Assembly: GCF_037975245.1 (NCBI RefSeq)
Contig: NC_092568.1
Span: 14,657,501-14,721,500 of the forward strand
DNA length: 64,000 nucleotides
Direction: 5' to 3'
From: Apostichopus japonicus
Lineage: Eukaryota; Echinodermata; Holothuroidea; Aspidochirotida; Stichopodidae
Shown here piece after piece: positions 1 to 10,859 of the stretch. The first letter of the stretch is position 1; each line of letters opens with the position of its first letter. Made by a program: the position numbers and the translations under genes. Below the pieces are notes generated by a model that searched no databases, was not told where the DNA came from, and saw nothing but the letters and a program-made list of their open reading frames with translations.

Positions 1-829
1 GCATCTAAGCTATTCAATTGAGTTATCATGTTTGCCATGCTCAGCTTTGATCTATATTGACCTCAACAAAGTACTTCCCATATAACCCAGGTTTAAAACA
101 GAGTATTGCATTGAATCTTATTGAATACTATTTAGTAATTCACCATTTAAAGTTAACCTATCATATTAACATGAAAGTCACTTATGTTATATTGCACAAT
201 TTTTGTTGTCACTTTGCAACATCAATGTTGACAGTAACTTGACACCTACAGTAATGATCACAGACTACACTATAGGAAATGCTATAAGTAAGAGCTGAAA
301 TGTGCATGCATCATGAAAATTGAACAGAAAACTGATTAATTTCACAGAGCAAGTATTGGGAAAAGGCATTTGAGCCTACACAGATTTTTATCAGAAGTTA
401 GCATGGTCTGTTAGTGTTTTTGCTAACAAGTCAACAAGCCATACTAAACTGGTTAATTTTATTCATGTTTCTGAAGATGGTAACTTGCTGATATTACTTT
501 GGCCTACTACCGGTACCATGATACTACCAGGATGTTACCAAATAACCCCAAAACACTGGGATACAACTGTTTTAAAGATAATAGTTGTAGTTGTTACTGT
601 TAGACTGTTAGTACAATACATGGCACCTGCTAACCTGATAAAAGTTGTAGTGACTAGCTACCTTTTGCATCTCATTACTGTTATAATGGTATTTTCCTTT
701 ATATTGTTGTTTATCATTAGGCCACATATACCAGAAAGCAAAATGGCCAGGTGATTCAAGTATTGACCATTACCATGGCATGATCAGCTGGGATATTGCA
801 TGCACCCATGTAAACCTTTGTAAAAGGTC

Positions 830-1007
830 TTCTTGAACTCTGGTGACTCTTTGATATGGTGATCCCAGATGACCTTTGACCTCTACAAAACATTTGGATT
901 CTTGTACTTAATACAGTGAATCTGCCATAGCATCTATGAAGTTCATCTAAATTCTACCTTAGAAACTTCTAGGTTAACAAAGGTTGTAATACTTGGATCT
1001 CTGGTTA
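830..1007 (+). repeat. Degenerate monomer of the DR1-bearing tandem repeat
   Basis: This stretch contains the phrase seen in the other arrays, 'gatgacctttgacctctac', with a perfect direct repeat of TGACCT spaced by one base at 870-882. It is followed by 'acatttggattcttgtact', matching 'acaataggcttcttgtactc' elsewhere. A weaker monomer lies at 1-85. The array continues after the hAT insertion at 1424. Confidence 0.6.
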
Positions 1008-1431
1008 CCTTAAATCAGGGTTGTCCAACCTACAGCCCGCGGGCCACAGTCCGGCCCGTCGCAGGGTTGCGTCCGGCCCGCCAGAGATGCTCTACGGTGC
1101 GAAATTTTAGTAAGCAGATTTATTGATAACAATTTGAAGCTATATAATCAATCATTCGAACCTTCTGGGTCCAAAAACCTGCATTCAGGTCAGTTTGTGT
1201 GACACTCTCAGCGGAGGGGGGTGGGGGCGGCTGGACTTTAGGCCTATGCATCTGTTTTATCAGGAAGGAAAATAAATCAGTGTGCTCCGCGCGCAGTGCT
1301 CACATTTTGTTGCCTTGTGCTTCGGGCAAAAAATCGAAAAATCTAGCGTAGGATTCATGCGGCCCCTTCCTTCATCATAATCATTCCATGTGGCCCTCCT
1401 CTGCAAAAGGTTGGACAACCCTGCCTTAAAT
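1008..1431. mobile_element. Non-autonomous hAT transposon (MITE) with 8-bp target duplication
   Basis: The element runs from 1016 to 1423 (408 bp). It starts CAGGGTTGTCCAACCT and ends with the reverse complement AGGTTGGACAACCCTG, a 16-bp perfect terminal inverted repeat. The flanks are identical 8-bp copies of CCTTAAAT at 1008-1015 and 1424-1431. CAGGG...CCCTG ends with an 8-bp duplication are the hallmark of the hAT superfamily. The GC-rich GCCCGCGGGCC just inside the left end resembles Tip100/Zaphod-like hATs, which is a weaker inference. No transposase is encoded. It sits inside a monomer of the tandem repeat array, so it is younger than the array. Confidence 0.93.
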
Positions 1432-1800
1432 GATATTTGACCTCTACAACAAATGACATGATTTTTGTACTTACTATAGAAGATCCACATACTGTGTATA
1501 AAGTCGACACAAGCTTCACTTACAGAATTATCTTGCTTACAAGTTTTTCATACTTTCACCTCTGGTGACATCAAATGACCTTTTGACCTCTACAAGAAAC
1601 ATAACATGGATCTGCAAACCATTTATGACATTCACTCAAGCTTTAGTAATAAAGGTAACAGGTTTACTAGGTTTTCAGACTTTGCACTTCAAATGATCTT
1701 TGACCTCTATACAAAAATAATACAGTCCTTGTACTCACTAAATATGAAGTTCAACCCAGCTTTATTTCGTTAATAAGTATTTTTCAGACTTTGCTCTGTG
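1424..1800 (+). repeat. Degenerate tandem repeat array, continuation
   Basis: The repeat resumes directly after the hAT element. Successive degenerate units carry 'tgacctctacaac', 'tgaccttttgacctctac' (1576) and 'tgatctttgacctctat' (1694), alternating with 'tcatactttcacctctggtgac'. Spacing is roughly 120-145 bp. The block lies in what should be intron 2 of TRMT61A. Confidence 0.65.
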
Positions 1801-2469
1801 CTGAAAAATGACATTTGTCATGTTAAATGACTCAATGACATTTATAAACTTTCATGCACACTGCAATGAGAAAAGGATAGGATCAGATTGGGGTTACTTG
1901 CCAAGTGGATGGAGAAAAGGAGAAATACAACTGAAGATCAAAAGAGCATTGGGTAACTATTTACGGTATACAAGAAAAGGAATTTCTCAAAGTAATGGGC
2001 AAGTTTATTGGTGGCTCAGTTTCCCAGTGTAAATAATTTATGGGGCTAACATGAGCTAACAACTGTTTATTCCCCCCCTTCTTGTACGTGGAATGGTGAC
2101 TTGCATCACAATGTACGAATTCCTTTATCTTTTGTTTACAGGCTATGCAAGGGACTTCTACTGAACTTTACAGTATACATTGAACATCTGCCAGAGCTTA
2201 ACTGAGATATCTGCTTTCATGATAACAATTTCAGCACTTTTGTTGCTGTGTTAAGGTCTTAGTTAACATCAGTTAGTGTTTTCATGATATCATTATAAGA
2301 GTAGCTTTCTTTGTCCACATTGGTCAACAGAGGTATGAGTTAACTACATGCAGCAATGTATGTCCTTGTAGGGGAATTTTTCAAATACATGTTTCAAAAG
2401 CAGACTACAAGTTTGAAAATACAAATACTTGTGCCTCAAAGATAGATAGATTTCATGTTCCTTTAATAC
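1801..2469. other. Presumed TRMT61A intron, no feature seen
   Basis: No exon of the methyltransferase domain beyond motif I could be found here on the minus strand. I saw no structured repeat. An open frame on the plus strand at 1808-2032 matches nothing I recognise. Confidence 0.5.
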
Positions 2470-2636
2470 CTTCATCACATCCCGATTGGCTAATGTCACT
2501 ACTGATGAAAGGCCATGGCTCTCAAATTCCTCCTTGGCAATATCTGCCCTCTGTTTGTGAAACTCATATGTGTATAGGTGACCATTTGGAGCAAGAGTCC
2601 TAGCCATGGCATGAGACAGAGATCCACTTCCAGTGC
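2470..2636 (-). CDS. TRMT61A exon 2 (coding): SAM-binding motif I of tRNA m1A58 methyltransferase
   Basis: This 167-nt exon encodes 55 residues beginning TGSGSLSHAMARTLAPNGHL, then a YEFHKQRADIAKEEF segment. It is the Rossmann-fold S-adenosylmethionine-binding region of the catalytic subunit that methylates adenosine 58 of tRNA together with TRMT6. The acceptor reads TTTGTGTTTCAG and the donor AAG/GTATTA. The phase-1 acceptor joins to the first coding exon at 7678 to give EAG-TGSGS, which matches the ESGTGSGS motif I of the animal protein. The exon ends in phase 0 after NRDVMK. Later exons (catalytic residues and C-terminus) are not found in 1-2469 and are presumed to lie outside the window. 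An open frame continues past both splice sites but is intronic. Confidence 0.9.
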
Positions 2637-4113
2637 CTGAAACACAAACAATTAATTTGCTTAAGAAGGACAAAACACAAACATAAACTAGAGCAGCAGT
2701 GAAGCAGAATCTCAAATAATACTGATATGCTTAAGTACTTTGATGCTCAGTGAAACCAGTTAAGACAGGTATTGTAGACGGTAGGTTTTTAAGGCATGTT
2801 TTGCTAACAAACTTTCAATCAAGGCTTTCCTACCAGGTAAGTGCAGTCTAGTAGTATCAATGTCTGTTACATAATTGTTCATTTGAAAGTGTGCTAGTAG
2901 CCCCTGCGGTTCTGAACTTGGTTAATGATGCTACCAAAGTTCCATTTGACTCTTCACCAGCAATACTTGAGAGCCTTTTTGAATGGACAGCAACCATGTA
3001 AGGTGGATAGTGCAAGACTGTGATTGACATTTAGATGTGACCTTAGATGAGAGATGTGTGTTTCATGGACCAAAGATAAAGGGCAAATTCCTCAGAATTT
3101 TACTCTGAAATATTAGGCATCAATATAAGTAACTTTTGTAAACAATTCCATGTTGTTCCCAGTAACAAAATTTTCTAAGGAATTGCCTTAGAGATCTGGC
3201 AGCAGAAGCAAAAAAAAAAACATGTTCCCTTAAAGCAATTACAATATCTCAATAAATAATATATGAATTGAGATAAAAATAACAACTGAATGAAACTACA
3301 GCATAAATCTTACACCATCATTTTTGTTTGAAAGTGGACACACTACGAATCCACAGGTGCAGCTGAATATGTACAGTATATTTAATGAACAGACACACCA
3401 CAAAATATCATTTTGATAGGTCTACTTGTTGCTAGCAAACCTTTCTTTATAACAAACATTGTTGTCTACTAACACTAGTATCCTACTACCCCTTGCATCC
3501 AGTTATCTAATGCTTATAACTGTTAGCAAAGCAGGTTGTCGCAAAGCATTTCAGTACCATTAATGTATCATATTTTTCAGGGAATGTGGTGGTAAGAGGA
3601 AACTTTCCACCAGATTTCCTTTATAGGAACTAGTTCCATGAACTGTCCATGTGAAAACTATTTAGTGTTCCTCACTAAAATTGGTTTACTTTGGGTATGA
3701 ATGCAAGTGTAAGCCTGGCCTATGTATTGACAAATGAAAAGTAACATAAATTCTCAAAATATGAAATATTTGTTGCAACATCAATGCAATACATGATCAC
3801 TACACTTTGGGTCAAGGTTTTTTTTGTACTTGCTTCTCAACTTTATTTCAGTTTAAAATTGATTAATTTGTTTTAAAGTAGAAAGACAAAGGTGCCACTT
3901 TGTGATTCCTTGTCAAGGTTAATTAACATAACTGCACACAAGTCTTTTAACTTTTGACTGCAAATGAGATTCAACTTTCACAGATAACAATAGAAAAGAG
4001 GTCATGTACTCACTTCAGGTGAATCTTACACACTAAGCATGAGGTTCATTCCAGCTTTAATTTGAGTTAACATGTTCATGGTTATTCAGATTTTTTCTTC
4101 AAGTAACCTATAA

Positions 4114-5952
4114 CAGGCGCGTATCCAGGGGGGGCGTTGGGGGCGCGCCCCCCGGGTAAGAAAAAGAGGAGAGAAAAAAAGAGAAGAAAAAGGGGAAAAA
4201 GAGGGGGAAAAGAGGAAGAGGAGGAGGAGGAGGAGAAGGAAGGGAAAAGAAAAAAGAAGAAAGAGAGAAAACGGAGAAAAGGAGGGAGTAAAAGAAAACT
4301 GCCAAGACACTGGGCGAAAGAGAAACAGTGACATCATAACAGCGCTGATCCCTATTATATACACATGGCCGGGTAGCCAGTGACGGATCTAGGACTTCGG
4401 AAGGGGCGTGCGCCTCACCCAACCCCTTACACCGACAACTCCATTTTTGACGTTTCCATTTTTCCCTCTCTAACTAATGTATCTATATAAATACTATATA
4501 TGGTCTATCATAACGCGTGTGTGTGTATAGACGCCTTAAAATATTGTGCTATGAAACCAACTGTGGCTGGTCTCGAACTAGACCGAGTCGTAGGGGAACA
4601 TGACGCATTTTGGGAAGGGGGCGACCGCCCCCCCCCTGAGCATAATTTATTTTTATGTTATCGCTAGTAATTTCAAAAAAGAAAATGCTTAGATGCAACT
4701 TACAAGGCATGGGAAGTGTCATTTCCAGCGATCTGGGAGGCACTTTTGGTCAAAATTTTCTTGTACCCTTCGCGCCAACTCGTGGTGGCGCTACGCTTAG
4801 ATAGTTTGCCTACAGGCTTCGCCCCTCCCTTGGCAAATTATTCGCTGCGCACCTGTTCGAATTTGTAATGCAAACAGCTGACCAGCCTCAAAACTGTCGA
4901 TGTGTGTAGTCATAGGAACCCAATTTGATTTGGGGGACTGTAACGACTTAACTGATATAATATAACCAAAATTTTTTGCACGAAGTTGATGTCAATATCA
5001 TATAAGCAACTTAAGCAAGCATCGGTTATTCATCGAATACCATCGTGTACCGTACAGTCCGTGGAAATTGCGCAGTATAAAGCGGGATGCTAATGTAAAC
5101 AACGAAATGTCTTATGCAGATGGAGAAAAAGCATGGAGGTCCAATTACGTCAAATTCTCTTTTACATTAGTAATGGCGAATTAGTCGACCAAGCTTAGCA
5201 CTTTATTTTAATTATCAAGGAGATATTTTTCATTTCCTTTAGCTATACATTGCAATTTATTTTTCTTCCAGTAGGAACCCCCCCCCCCCCGGCCTCCTAC
5301 ACCTATGTGTGTAGTGTTCGTTTCGGAAATATCTGGTATTATTTCATTTCCTTCAACCAAGTTTTATAATAGCCATTATAAGAGGGTTTAATATTTGTAC
5401 ACCAATAAATTAACTGTGTCTGAATTTTCGAAAATTTCCTTACCAACATTCTTCATCATACTTCCCTCTACTCGTTTAATTTTGACCGGTCTGTTAGGGG
5501 TTGAAGGAGGTTTTTCTATATTGGTTGTCCATAGATGACATTTTTTGCAACATTATGGGTATGTTTTGAAGTGAATTTTCAAATTCTGAACAAATAATGG
5601 GCTGAAAACCTTGAAAAGTGGGGCTGTCGGGTATTGTGGGCCGCGACGTAGAATCACCTAATAAAAGCAATGATCCACAGGACATGCGATGAGGTCGAAC
5701 ATGATTTGTGACTGAAGAAAATCTTCAAAAAGTTTATGGATGGAAAAAAAAAACTATTGGGAAATACTTGGTTCTCAGGCAAAAGTGTACATCTGGTTGG
5801 TCATTTTCAAGCCCGAGAAGTGCCATTTCCGGTGATCTGGGGGGGTATAAAAACCAGAATTTTTCTTGTACGCTGCGCGCCAACCGATGGTGGCGCTCCG
5901 CTTAGATAGTAATTCGCGCCCCCCGGGTTAGAAAATCCTGGATACGCCCCTG
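4114..5952. mobile_element. 1.8-kb DNA transposon-like element with terminal inverted repeats, superfamily unknown
   Basis: The left end is CAGGCGCGTATCCAGG and the right end, read on the other strand, is CAGGGGCGTATCCAGG: 15 of 16 bases agree. Both are followed inward by G-rich sequence with a shared CCCCCCGGGT(T)A core. The flanks are TATAA at 4109-4113 and 5953-5957, consistent with a 5-bp target duplication. Inside are two same-orientation copies of a roughly 100-bp module around 4705-4800 and 5815-5912 ('catttcc..gatctggg..ttcttgtac..gcgccaac..ggtggcgct.cgcttagatagt'), so this may be a nested or composite insertion. No transposase frame is recognisable. It lies inside the tandem array in the TRMT61A intron. 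Confidence 0.7.
4157..4301 (+). repeat. Long polypurine tract
   Basis: About 145 bases are almost entirely A and G, including GAGGAGGAGGAGGAGG-type repeats. Such homopurine-homopyrimidine runs can adopt triplex (H-DNA) structure. The overlapping open frames (E/K/R-rich on plus, F/L/S/P-rich on minus) are compositional artefacts. Confidence 0.85.
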
Positions 5953-7240
5953 TATAACATGAAAACATGGTTCTTGTTCTGAATAACATGGAACCTAATA
6001 CTAATATATGAATTTCACCCAAGCATCAATATTCAAGTTATCACCGATACAAGGATTTCAGACCTCAAATGACACTTGACCTTCACAAGAATATACTGTA
6101 GGTTCTGTACTCAGTGAAGTGGACACACATATCATACAATTGAAATTCATCCACGCTTAGCCTTAAGTTATCATGTTCACTAGGTTTTCAGACTTCTACA
6201 GGCCTGTAATGTCCATTGACCTTTATGAAGAACAACATATTTCTAGTAGTTCACTATGAAAAGCTGGATGCACATGCTAAAGCATGATGTTTACCCAAGC
6301 TTTGTTGCTGAATTTACCAGGTTAACAATGTTTTCAGAACTTGACTTCTAGTGACCTTTGACCTCTACAAATACATTAAGCTTGTATCAACATGCCAAGA
6401 ATAGATATCACGTAAGCTTTTTTTTCCTTCTGACAGTGACATCTGGTGACCTCAGACAATTTTGGAACTTGGAACACGGTAGAGTCAAGTATGAATATCA
6501 TCAAAATTTTGTTTTGGAGTAACTGTGCTCACAAGAGTATTCAAACTTGACCTCTGGTAACTTTCAATAACTTTTGTACTCCACACAAGACAATTGGGTT
6601 CTTTTGCTTACCATGTTGAATCCACATACAAAGTAGGAAGTACTTCCCAGTTTTATCGTGTTTACAAGTTTTCACATTTTGACCTCCTGTGACCTTTGAC
6701 CTCTATGCAAGTCAGTGAGGTTCTTGCACTCATAAAGGTGAATTTTGTATAACATGTATGAATTTAATCAATCTTGTACATTTGAGTCATCATGTGTACA
6801 AGCCAAGGGCATCACATCAGTGACCTAGTTTGAATGGCAACCCCATAGTCAAAGGTGAAAGAACCGAGCTATCATCAATGATGAGCTATATCCTGACTTG
6901 CACTGCATTCATGAGAAAAAAGTGCAAGGTTAGCAATGGTCGTGTCGAGATCTGATCACAAAAGCAATAGGGTTACTGTACCCAATAAGGTGGCTCCACA
7001 ACGTATAAAATTCATGCAGCCTTCACTTTTGGAGTAACAAGGTTTCAGACTTTTATTTCTCAACATGAAATGACCTATGAACCTTCACAAATAGCAATAA
7101 GGTTCTAGTATTCACTAAGGTGGATCCATATGCAAAGTCATAAAGTTCTTGCAACCTTCTTATTGTAGAACTTAACACTACTACAGTAACATGTTTGCTG
7201 TCCTTTGATATTGTAACTGTTTGTGATGATTTACAGGTTC
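5953..7240 (+). repeat. Tandem array of the DR1-bearing repeat
   Basis: Degenerate monomers of about 120-150 bp follow the pattern 'gttttcaga...gacctctggtgacctttgacctctacaa...aataggttcttgtactcactaaggtggatccacatac...aagctt...gagttatcatgttcac'. Perfect TGACCTTTGACCT sites occur at 6352-6364 and 6690-6702. The array is intronic in TRMT61A and more diverged than the array at 8.7-9.5 kb. Confidence 0.75.
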
Positions 7241-7677
7241 TCACTTGTTAGATGGTTAGGTTGTGCTTCCTGATTGTATTTACAAGACAAGCTAGGTACA
7301 ATATTATGCAAGATACAAATCCAAAATCAGTGACAAAGAGTTTCAATATTTTGACACAGAACATCAATGGCTCTTTATATTATGTTGAAATTCTGAACAA
7401 ATATCCCGGCACTAATCTACATGTATTCTCTTCACCTTTTAGGTATGAACAGTAAAATAGAGGGCTCTATGATGTTAAACATATTAATCAAAACTGTAGT
7501 AAACTTTGCTACCATACATGATTTCTGATACACTGCAAATAAATCTTAGCTTTCAGATGAAGTATTTTATTTCAGCATCTTCACCATAAAATAAGGATGA
7601 TATGTGGGTAAGTGTCCACCCTATAAAGGCTTAAATACTTTCTTATTGTGCAATATCATCAAACAGCTTCTACAAAC

Positions 7678-8008
7678 CTGCTTCGGCTACCAAGGATCCT
7701 GGCTTGAGCTCTAACTCAAACGTGATAAGGCTGATATCTGCAAAGTATAGGATCTGAGTCCTGTGAGGTAGAGTCACTGTCCACAGTTCTGGATTAGGAT
7801 GTAAAATAAAGAGCCATCCTTTGTCTCCGTGAGTATTTATCATGGTTCCATACTTCTTTCCTATGAGGTCATGATGTTTCAAAGCTCCATATTTAGTCTG
7901 AGTTGTCTTCCCACAGCAAAGCTTCAATGGCAGGAGATTGTTATGACCCAAGTAGATTATTGCTACATCTTCCTCTTCTACAACTTCTTTAAAACCCAAG
8001 AAACTCAT
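7678..8008 (-). CDS. TRMT61A: TRMT61A first coding exon (N-terminus of tRNA m1A58 methyltransferase catalytic subunit)
   Basis: This exon encodes 110 residues plus one base. It starts MSFLGFKEVVEEEDVAIIYL, contains QTKYGALKHHDLIGKKYG, GWLFILHPNPELWTVTLPHR and TQILYFADISLITFELELKP, and ends LVAEA-G. These blocks align along their whole length with vertebrate TRMT61A ([40 protein letters not shown]). The region is the N-terminal beta-barrel that contacts TRMT6 and tRNA. The donor is GCAG/GTTTGT, phase 1. The ATG has a good context (CCACCATGA). A possible acceptor (GGTATTTCAG) lies 19 nt upstream at 8033-8028, so a non-coding 5' exon is likely further right. The enzyme acts in the nucleus and is an essential tRNA-modifying activity in eukaryotes. 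Confidence 0.95.
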
Positions 8009-8033
8009 GGTGGAGAATAAGGTATACCTGAAA

Positions 8034-8690
8034 TACCAAATGTATACACACAACTATTAGCTTGGGGTTATTTTTTAAACAAATTTTAACAAATGTAAAC
8101 AGGTTTTTCTGTATACATGGAATACAAGGATGGAACTGTCAGCATACTACATGTTTTTGGTGACAGGCATTGTAAGAATAAAGCACATAATACACAATAT
8201 GTACCATCTGTACAGCATTCTGTATTGTTACACAATGAGTATGCAACACTAGAATACCCACTAATACAGACATAACATCCAATGAAAATACTTACAGGTC
8301 TTCAGCTAATATTTTTCATGGAAGAAGTTTCATTCTGCAAATACAAGGAAAGTTATAACAATTGATGAGTCTCCTGGTGCACTGGTGGTATGACAAAATA
8401 CATGACATTTCTTATGAGGAAAACTGCACAGAACACTCATACTTTGTGTAGAGTACTTGTGAGATACGTAATTGGCTTGCACAATGCCTTTGTATACTTC
8501 TGCCAAACTTTCATGATATCAGATATCTGAATTACCTGAAAAAAATTTAATCCCCCAAAAATATTTGAGATCTATGGGCAAAATCATTTGCTGAACATTT
8601 TATCATCTTTAGTGTTTCTTTTAAACCTGGTCAAAGGTTAACCTACTTCAAAGGATAGTATAGACAGACATAGTATCTCCTTGAACAAAC
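8034..8690. other. Upstream flank of TRMT61A, no clear feature
   Basis: The promoter or non-coding first exon of TRMT61A probably lies here or further right, but I see no TATA box, CpG cluster or other decisive signal. Confidence 0.4.
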
Positions 8691-9515
8691 CCCTGGTACC
8701 TAAGAGTTCACTTATTGTGTTTAAATATTGTTTAATACATGGTTTCCACAATTTGACCCCTGGTGACCTCGCCCCACAACATTAGGCTTCTTGTCTCTCA
8801 ATGTGGTACAATAACATACCAAATATGCGATCTGTCAAACTTCCCTCGTGATATTAAGCTTAGGAAAGTACTTTAGTGTAGAGAGACAGTTAAGAGGAAG
8901 GTGAAGTAAATGTTTGGCATTTGTTGACTTCAAATGACCTTTGACCTCCACCAAAAGCAACAACAGGTTCCTTAAATTTGATATGGTGCCTATATATACA
9001 AACCAAATATGAGATCTGTCCAAGGTTCCCTTCTTGCAATATCATGTTAACAAGATTTTCACAATTTAACCGCTGATGACCCCATGACCTTTGACCTCCA
9101 CCAAAAACAATAGGCTTCTTGTACTCATGTGGTACTTCTACACATCAAATACAAGGTCTGCCAAGCTTCCATTATTGAGATAGATATCTTTTGTACAAGG
9201 TTTTCACAATTTGACCCCTGGCGACCCTACATGACCTTTGACCTCCCACAAAAACTATAGGCTTCTTGTACTCAATGTGGTTCATATACATATTAACTAT
9301 GAGATTGCCCAAGCTTACCTTCTTGAGATATTGTGTTTACAAGGTTTTCACAATTTGACCCCTGGTGACCCCAAATTACCTTTGACCTCTACAAAAACAA
9401 TAGGCTTCTTGTTCTTACTGTGGTACTTCCACACACCAAATATGAAATTAATCCGACCTTCCCTTCTTCAATCAATTATCATGTTTACAAGCTGGGCGTC
9501 ACAAACACACACACA
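8690..9515 (+). repeat. Best-preserved array of the ~147-bp DR1-bearing tandem repeat
   Basis: Four consecutive monomers read 'ttcacaatttgacccctggtgacccc..atgacctttgacctc.ac.aaaaacaataggcttcttgtactcaatgtggtac..' then '..caccaaatatgagat.gtccaagcttcccttcttgagatatcatgtttacaagg'. Perfect DR1 sites start at 8935, 9085 and 9232, with a one-base variant at 9376, so periods are 150, 147 and 144 bp. The array ends at 'tttacaagctgggcgtcaca' followed by an (AC)n run, a terminus also seen at 40.97 kb and, inverted, at 24.3 kb. Confidence 0.9.
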
Positions 9516-9754
9516 CACATACTGTACGCGCACTCATTCGCCATCATGAATACAAAGGTTACTTTAACGTTCTCTGTTACATATGCATTTCATGCATACA
9601 GGTCACGTCGTGTTGCCTCAGTACTGCGGCTGTGAAATTTCCTGATTACTGACCATGCCATATGCTGTACCAGTGTGCAAATATATATTTGCAAGGCAAA
9701 TATGACACCAAAGCAGAACTAGTTCTGTTCGAGATATATATGTATGTATATATA

Positions 9755-9985
9755 TATATATGAAATTGAAATCGAAATGAGTTGAAAAATCCAGAACAGT
9801 GAAAAAAGTTCCAGCATCCACCGGGATTCGAACCCAGGCCTCCTGCTTTATATGCGGACACCCTAACCACTAGGCTATGGACGCTGATTGTATGTCCAGA
9901 GGTTCGAAACCGGTAAGGAAGGTCGTAATTCCACTGTGGGCGTTGACACCTGTATCGAACAATACTGGTTCTGTTTTGGTGACAT
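9755..9985 (-). mobile_element. tRNA-derived SINE, copy 1
   Basis: Read on the minus strand, 9815-9885 has a tRNA-like head. AGCGTCC pairs with GGATGCT as a 7-bp acceptor stem, the A-box region is TAGCCTAGTGGTTAGG and the B box is GGTTCGAATCC. The degenerate anticodon loop is ATATAAA. Downstream on that strand is a tail shared with copy 2 ('cactgttctggatttttcaa'), and upstream sequence ('ccggttt..aacctctggacatac') is also shared. It therefore looks like a SINE and not a functional tRNA gene. A short TA run (9736-9762) abuts it. Confidence 0.8.
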
Positions 9986-10124
9986 ATTTTGCCTTACTCT
10001 AGAGATCAAACATGATGCTAACCAACTCGAAATCATTTGTGATTCTAAAGCCGGATCTCAAAAGAGATACTTTGAACATACTTTATGAAATGAAATGGAG
10101 GTAAACAACAAAAGCAAATGAATA

Positions 10125-10335
10125 TATATAATTGAAATCGTAATGAGTTGGAAAATCAAGAACAGTGAAAAAACTTCCAGCCTCCACCGGTATTCGAACC
10201 CGGGGCCTCCCGCTTTATATTCGGACACCCTAACCACTAGTCTATGGATGCTGATTGTATGTCCTGAGGTTCAAAACCGGTCAGGAAGGGCGTAATTCCA
10301 CTGTGGGCGTTTGTCTCCTGTATCGAACAATACTA
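10125..10335 (-). mobile_element. tRNA-derived SINE, copy 2
   Basis: This is a second copy of the element at 9755-9985 in the same orientation, with the same tRNA-like head (minus strand 10180-10252, B box GGTTCGAATACC), the same 'gaaatcg.aatgagttg.aaaatc.agaacagtgaaaaaa' flank and the same 'gggcgtaattccactgtgggcgtt' flank. Several base differences show that the copies are not a recent duplication. An open frame beginning just after it (10376-10687) is not recognisable as a protein. Confidence 0.8.
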
Positions 10336-10707
10336 CCCTATCCTACACTTGAATAAACTAACATTTCTGTGAAAAATGACCGGCCATGAAAATGTTCTTT
10401 TCTTTGCTACCTTTAAGCGTCTTAGGAAAGACTCCGCTAACGTTTCCACAGCTGACTTGCGCCTGAATGAAGAAACATTGACCTGGTTATGTAGGTCGCA
10501 GACTGGGCTTATTGTACAGCTCATCTTATACACTGCAAGTAAACATGCTGGAACTATATATACCTGTACTCATCGATATTCTTTACTGAACAAACTAATA
10601 TATATCGAACAGCTAAATACCAACTATATTGATACTTACTATACATACAGAGAGAGATATAGCAAGATCGTATGGAACGCCACTTGAACATTTATTCAAT
10701 AATAACA

Positions 10708-10850
10708 GATATCTCTAATTCCTTTTCAGATATCTCTTATTCATTTCCAGATATCAATGACTAAAGATATTTGATATATCAGAAACTTAATTCGAGATAT
10801 CAAGAATTTGATTTAGAGATATCCAAAATTCAGTTTCAGGTACATGTGAC
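10708..10850. repeat. AGATATC-containing short tandem repeat
   Basis: Units of about 21 bp (agatatctctaattcctttt, agatatctcttattcattt, then degenerate copies in both orientations such as ttcgagatatcaagaatttg) repeat at least five times. AGATATC/GATATCT half-palindromes recur throughout. Confidence 0.6.
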
Positions 10851-10859
10851 TTTCCTCTT

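Larger units (their letters stand above)
2637..7677 (-). other. TRMT61A intron 1 (about 5.0 kb)
   Basis: The boundaries are the GT donor at 7677-7676 and the AG acceptor at 2638-2637. The 2637-3950 part shows no repeat or exon I can identify. The rest holds the tandem array (about 3950-4113 and 5953-7240), split by the 1.8-kb TIR element at 4114-5952. Confidence 0.8.

Noticed and set aside
1-2469. Further TRMT61A exons downstream of 2470
   Set aside because: No segment encoding the expected DAVFLD-type catalytic block was found on the minus strand.
4086-4422. Overlapping F/L/S/P-rich and E/K/R-rich frames
   Set aside because: They come from the polypurine tract and are not protein-like.
9815-9885. 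A functional tRNA gene on the minus strand
   Set aside because: The anticodon arm is mispaired, and the sequence shares non-tRNA flanks with a second copy, so it is a SINE head.
10376-10687. 103-codon plus frame after SINE copy 2
   Set aside because: No homology is recognised and the composition drifts to low complexity at the end.
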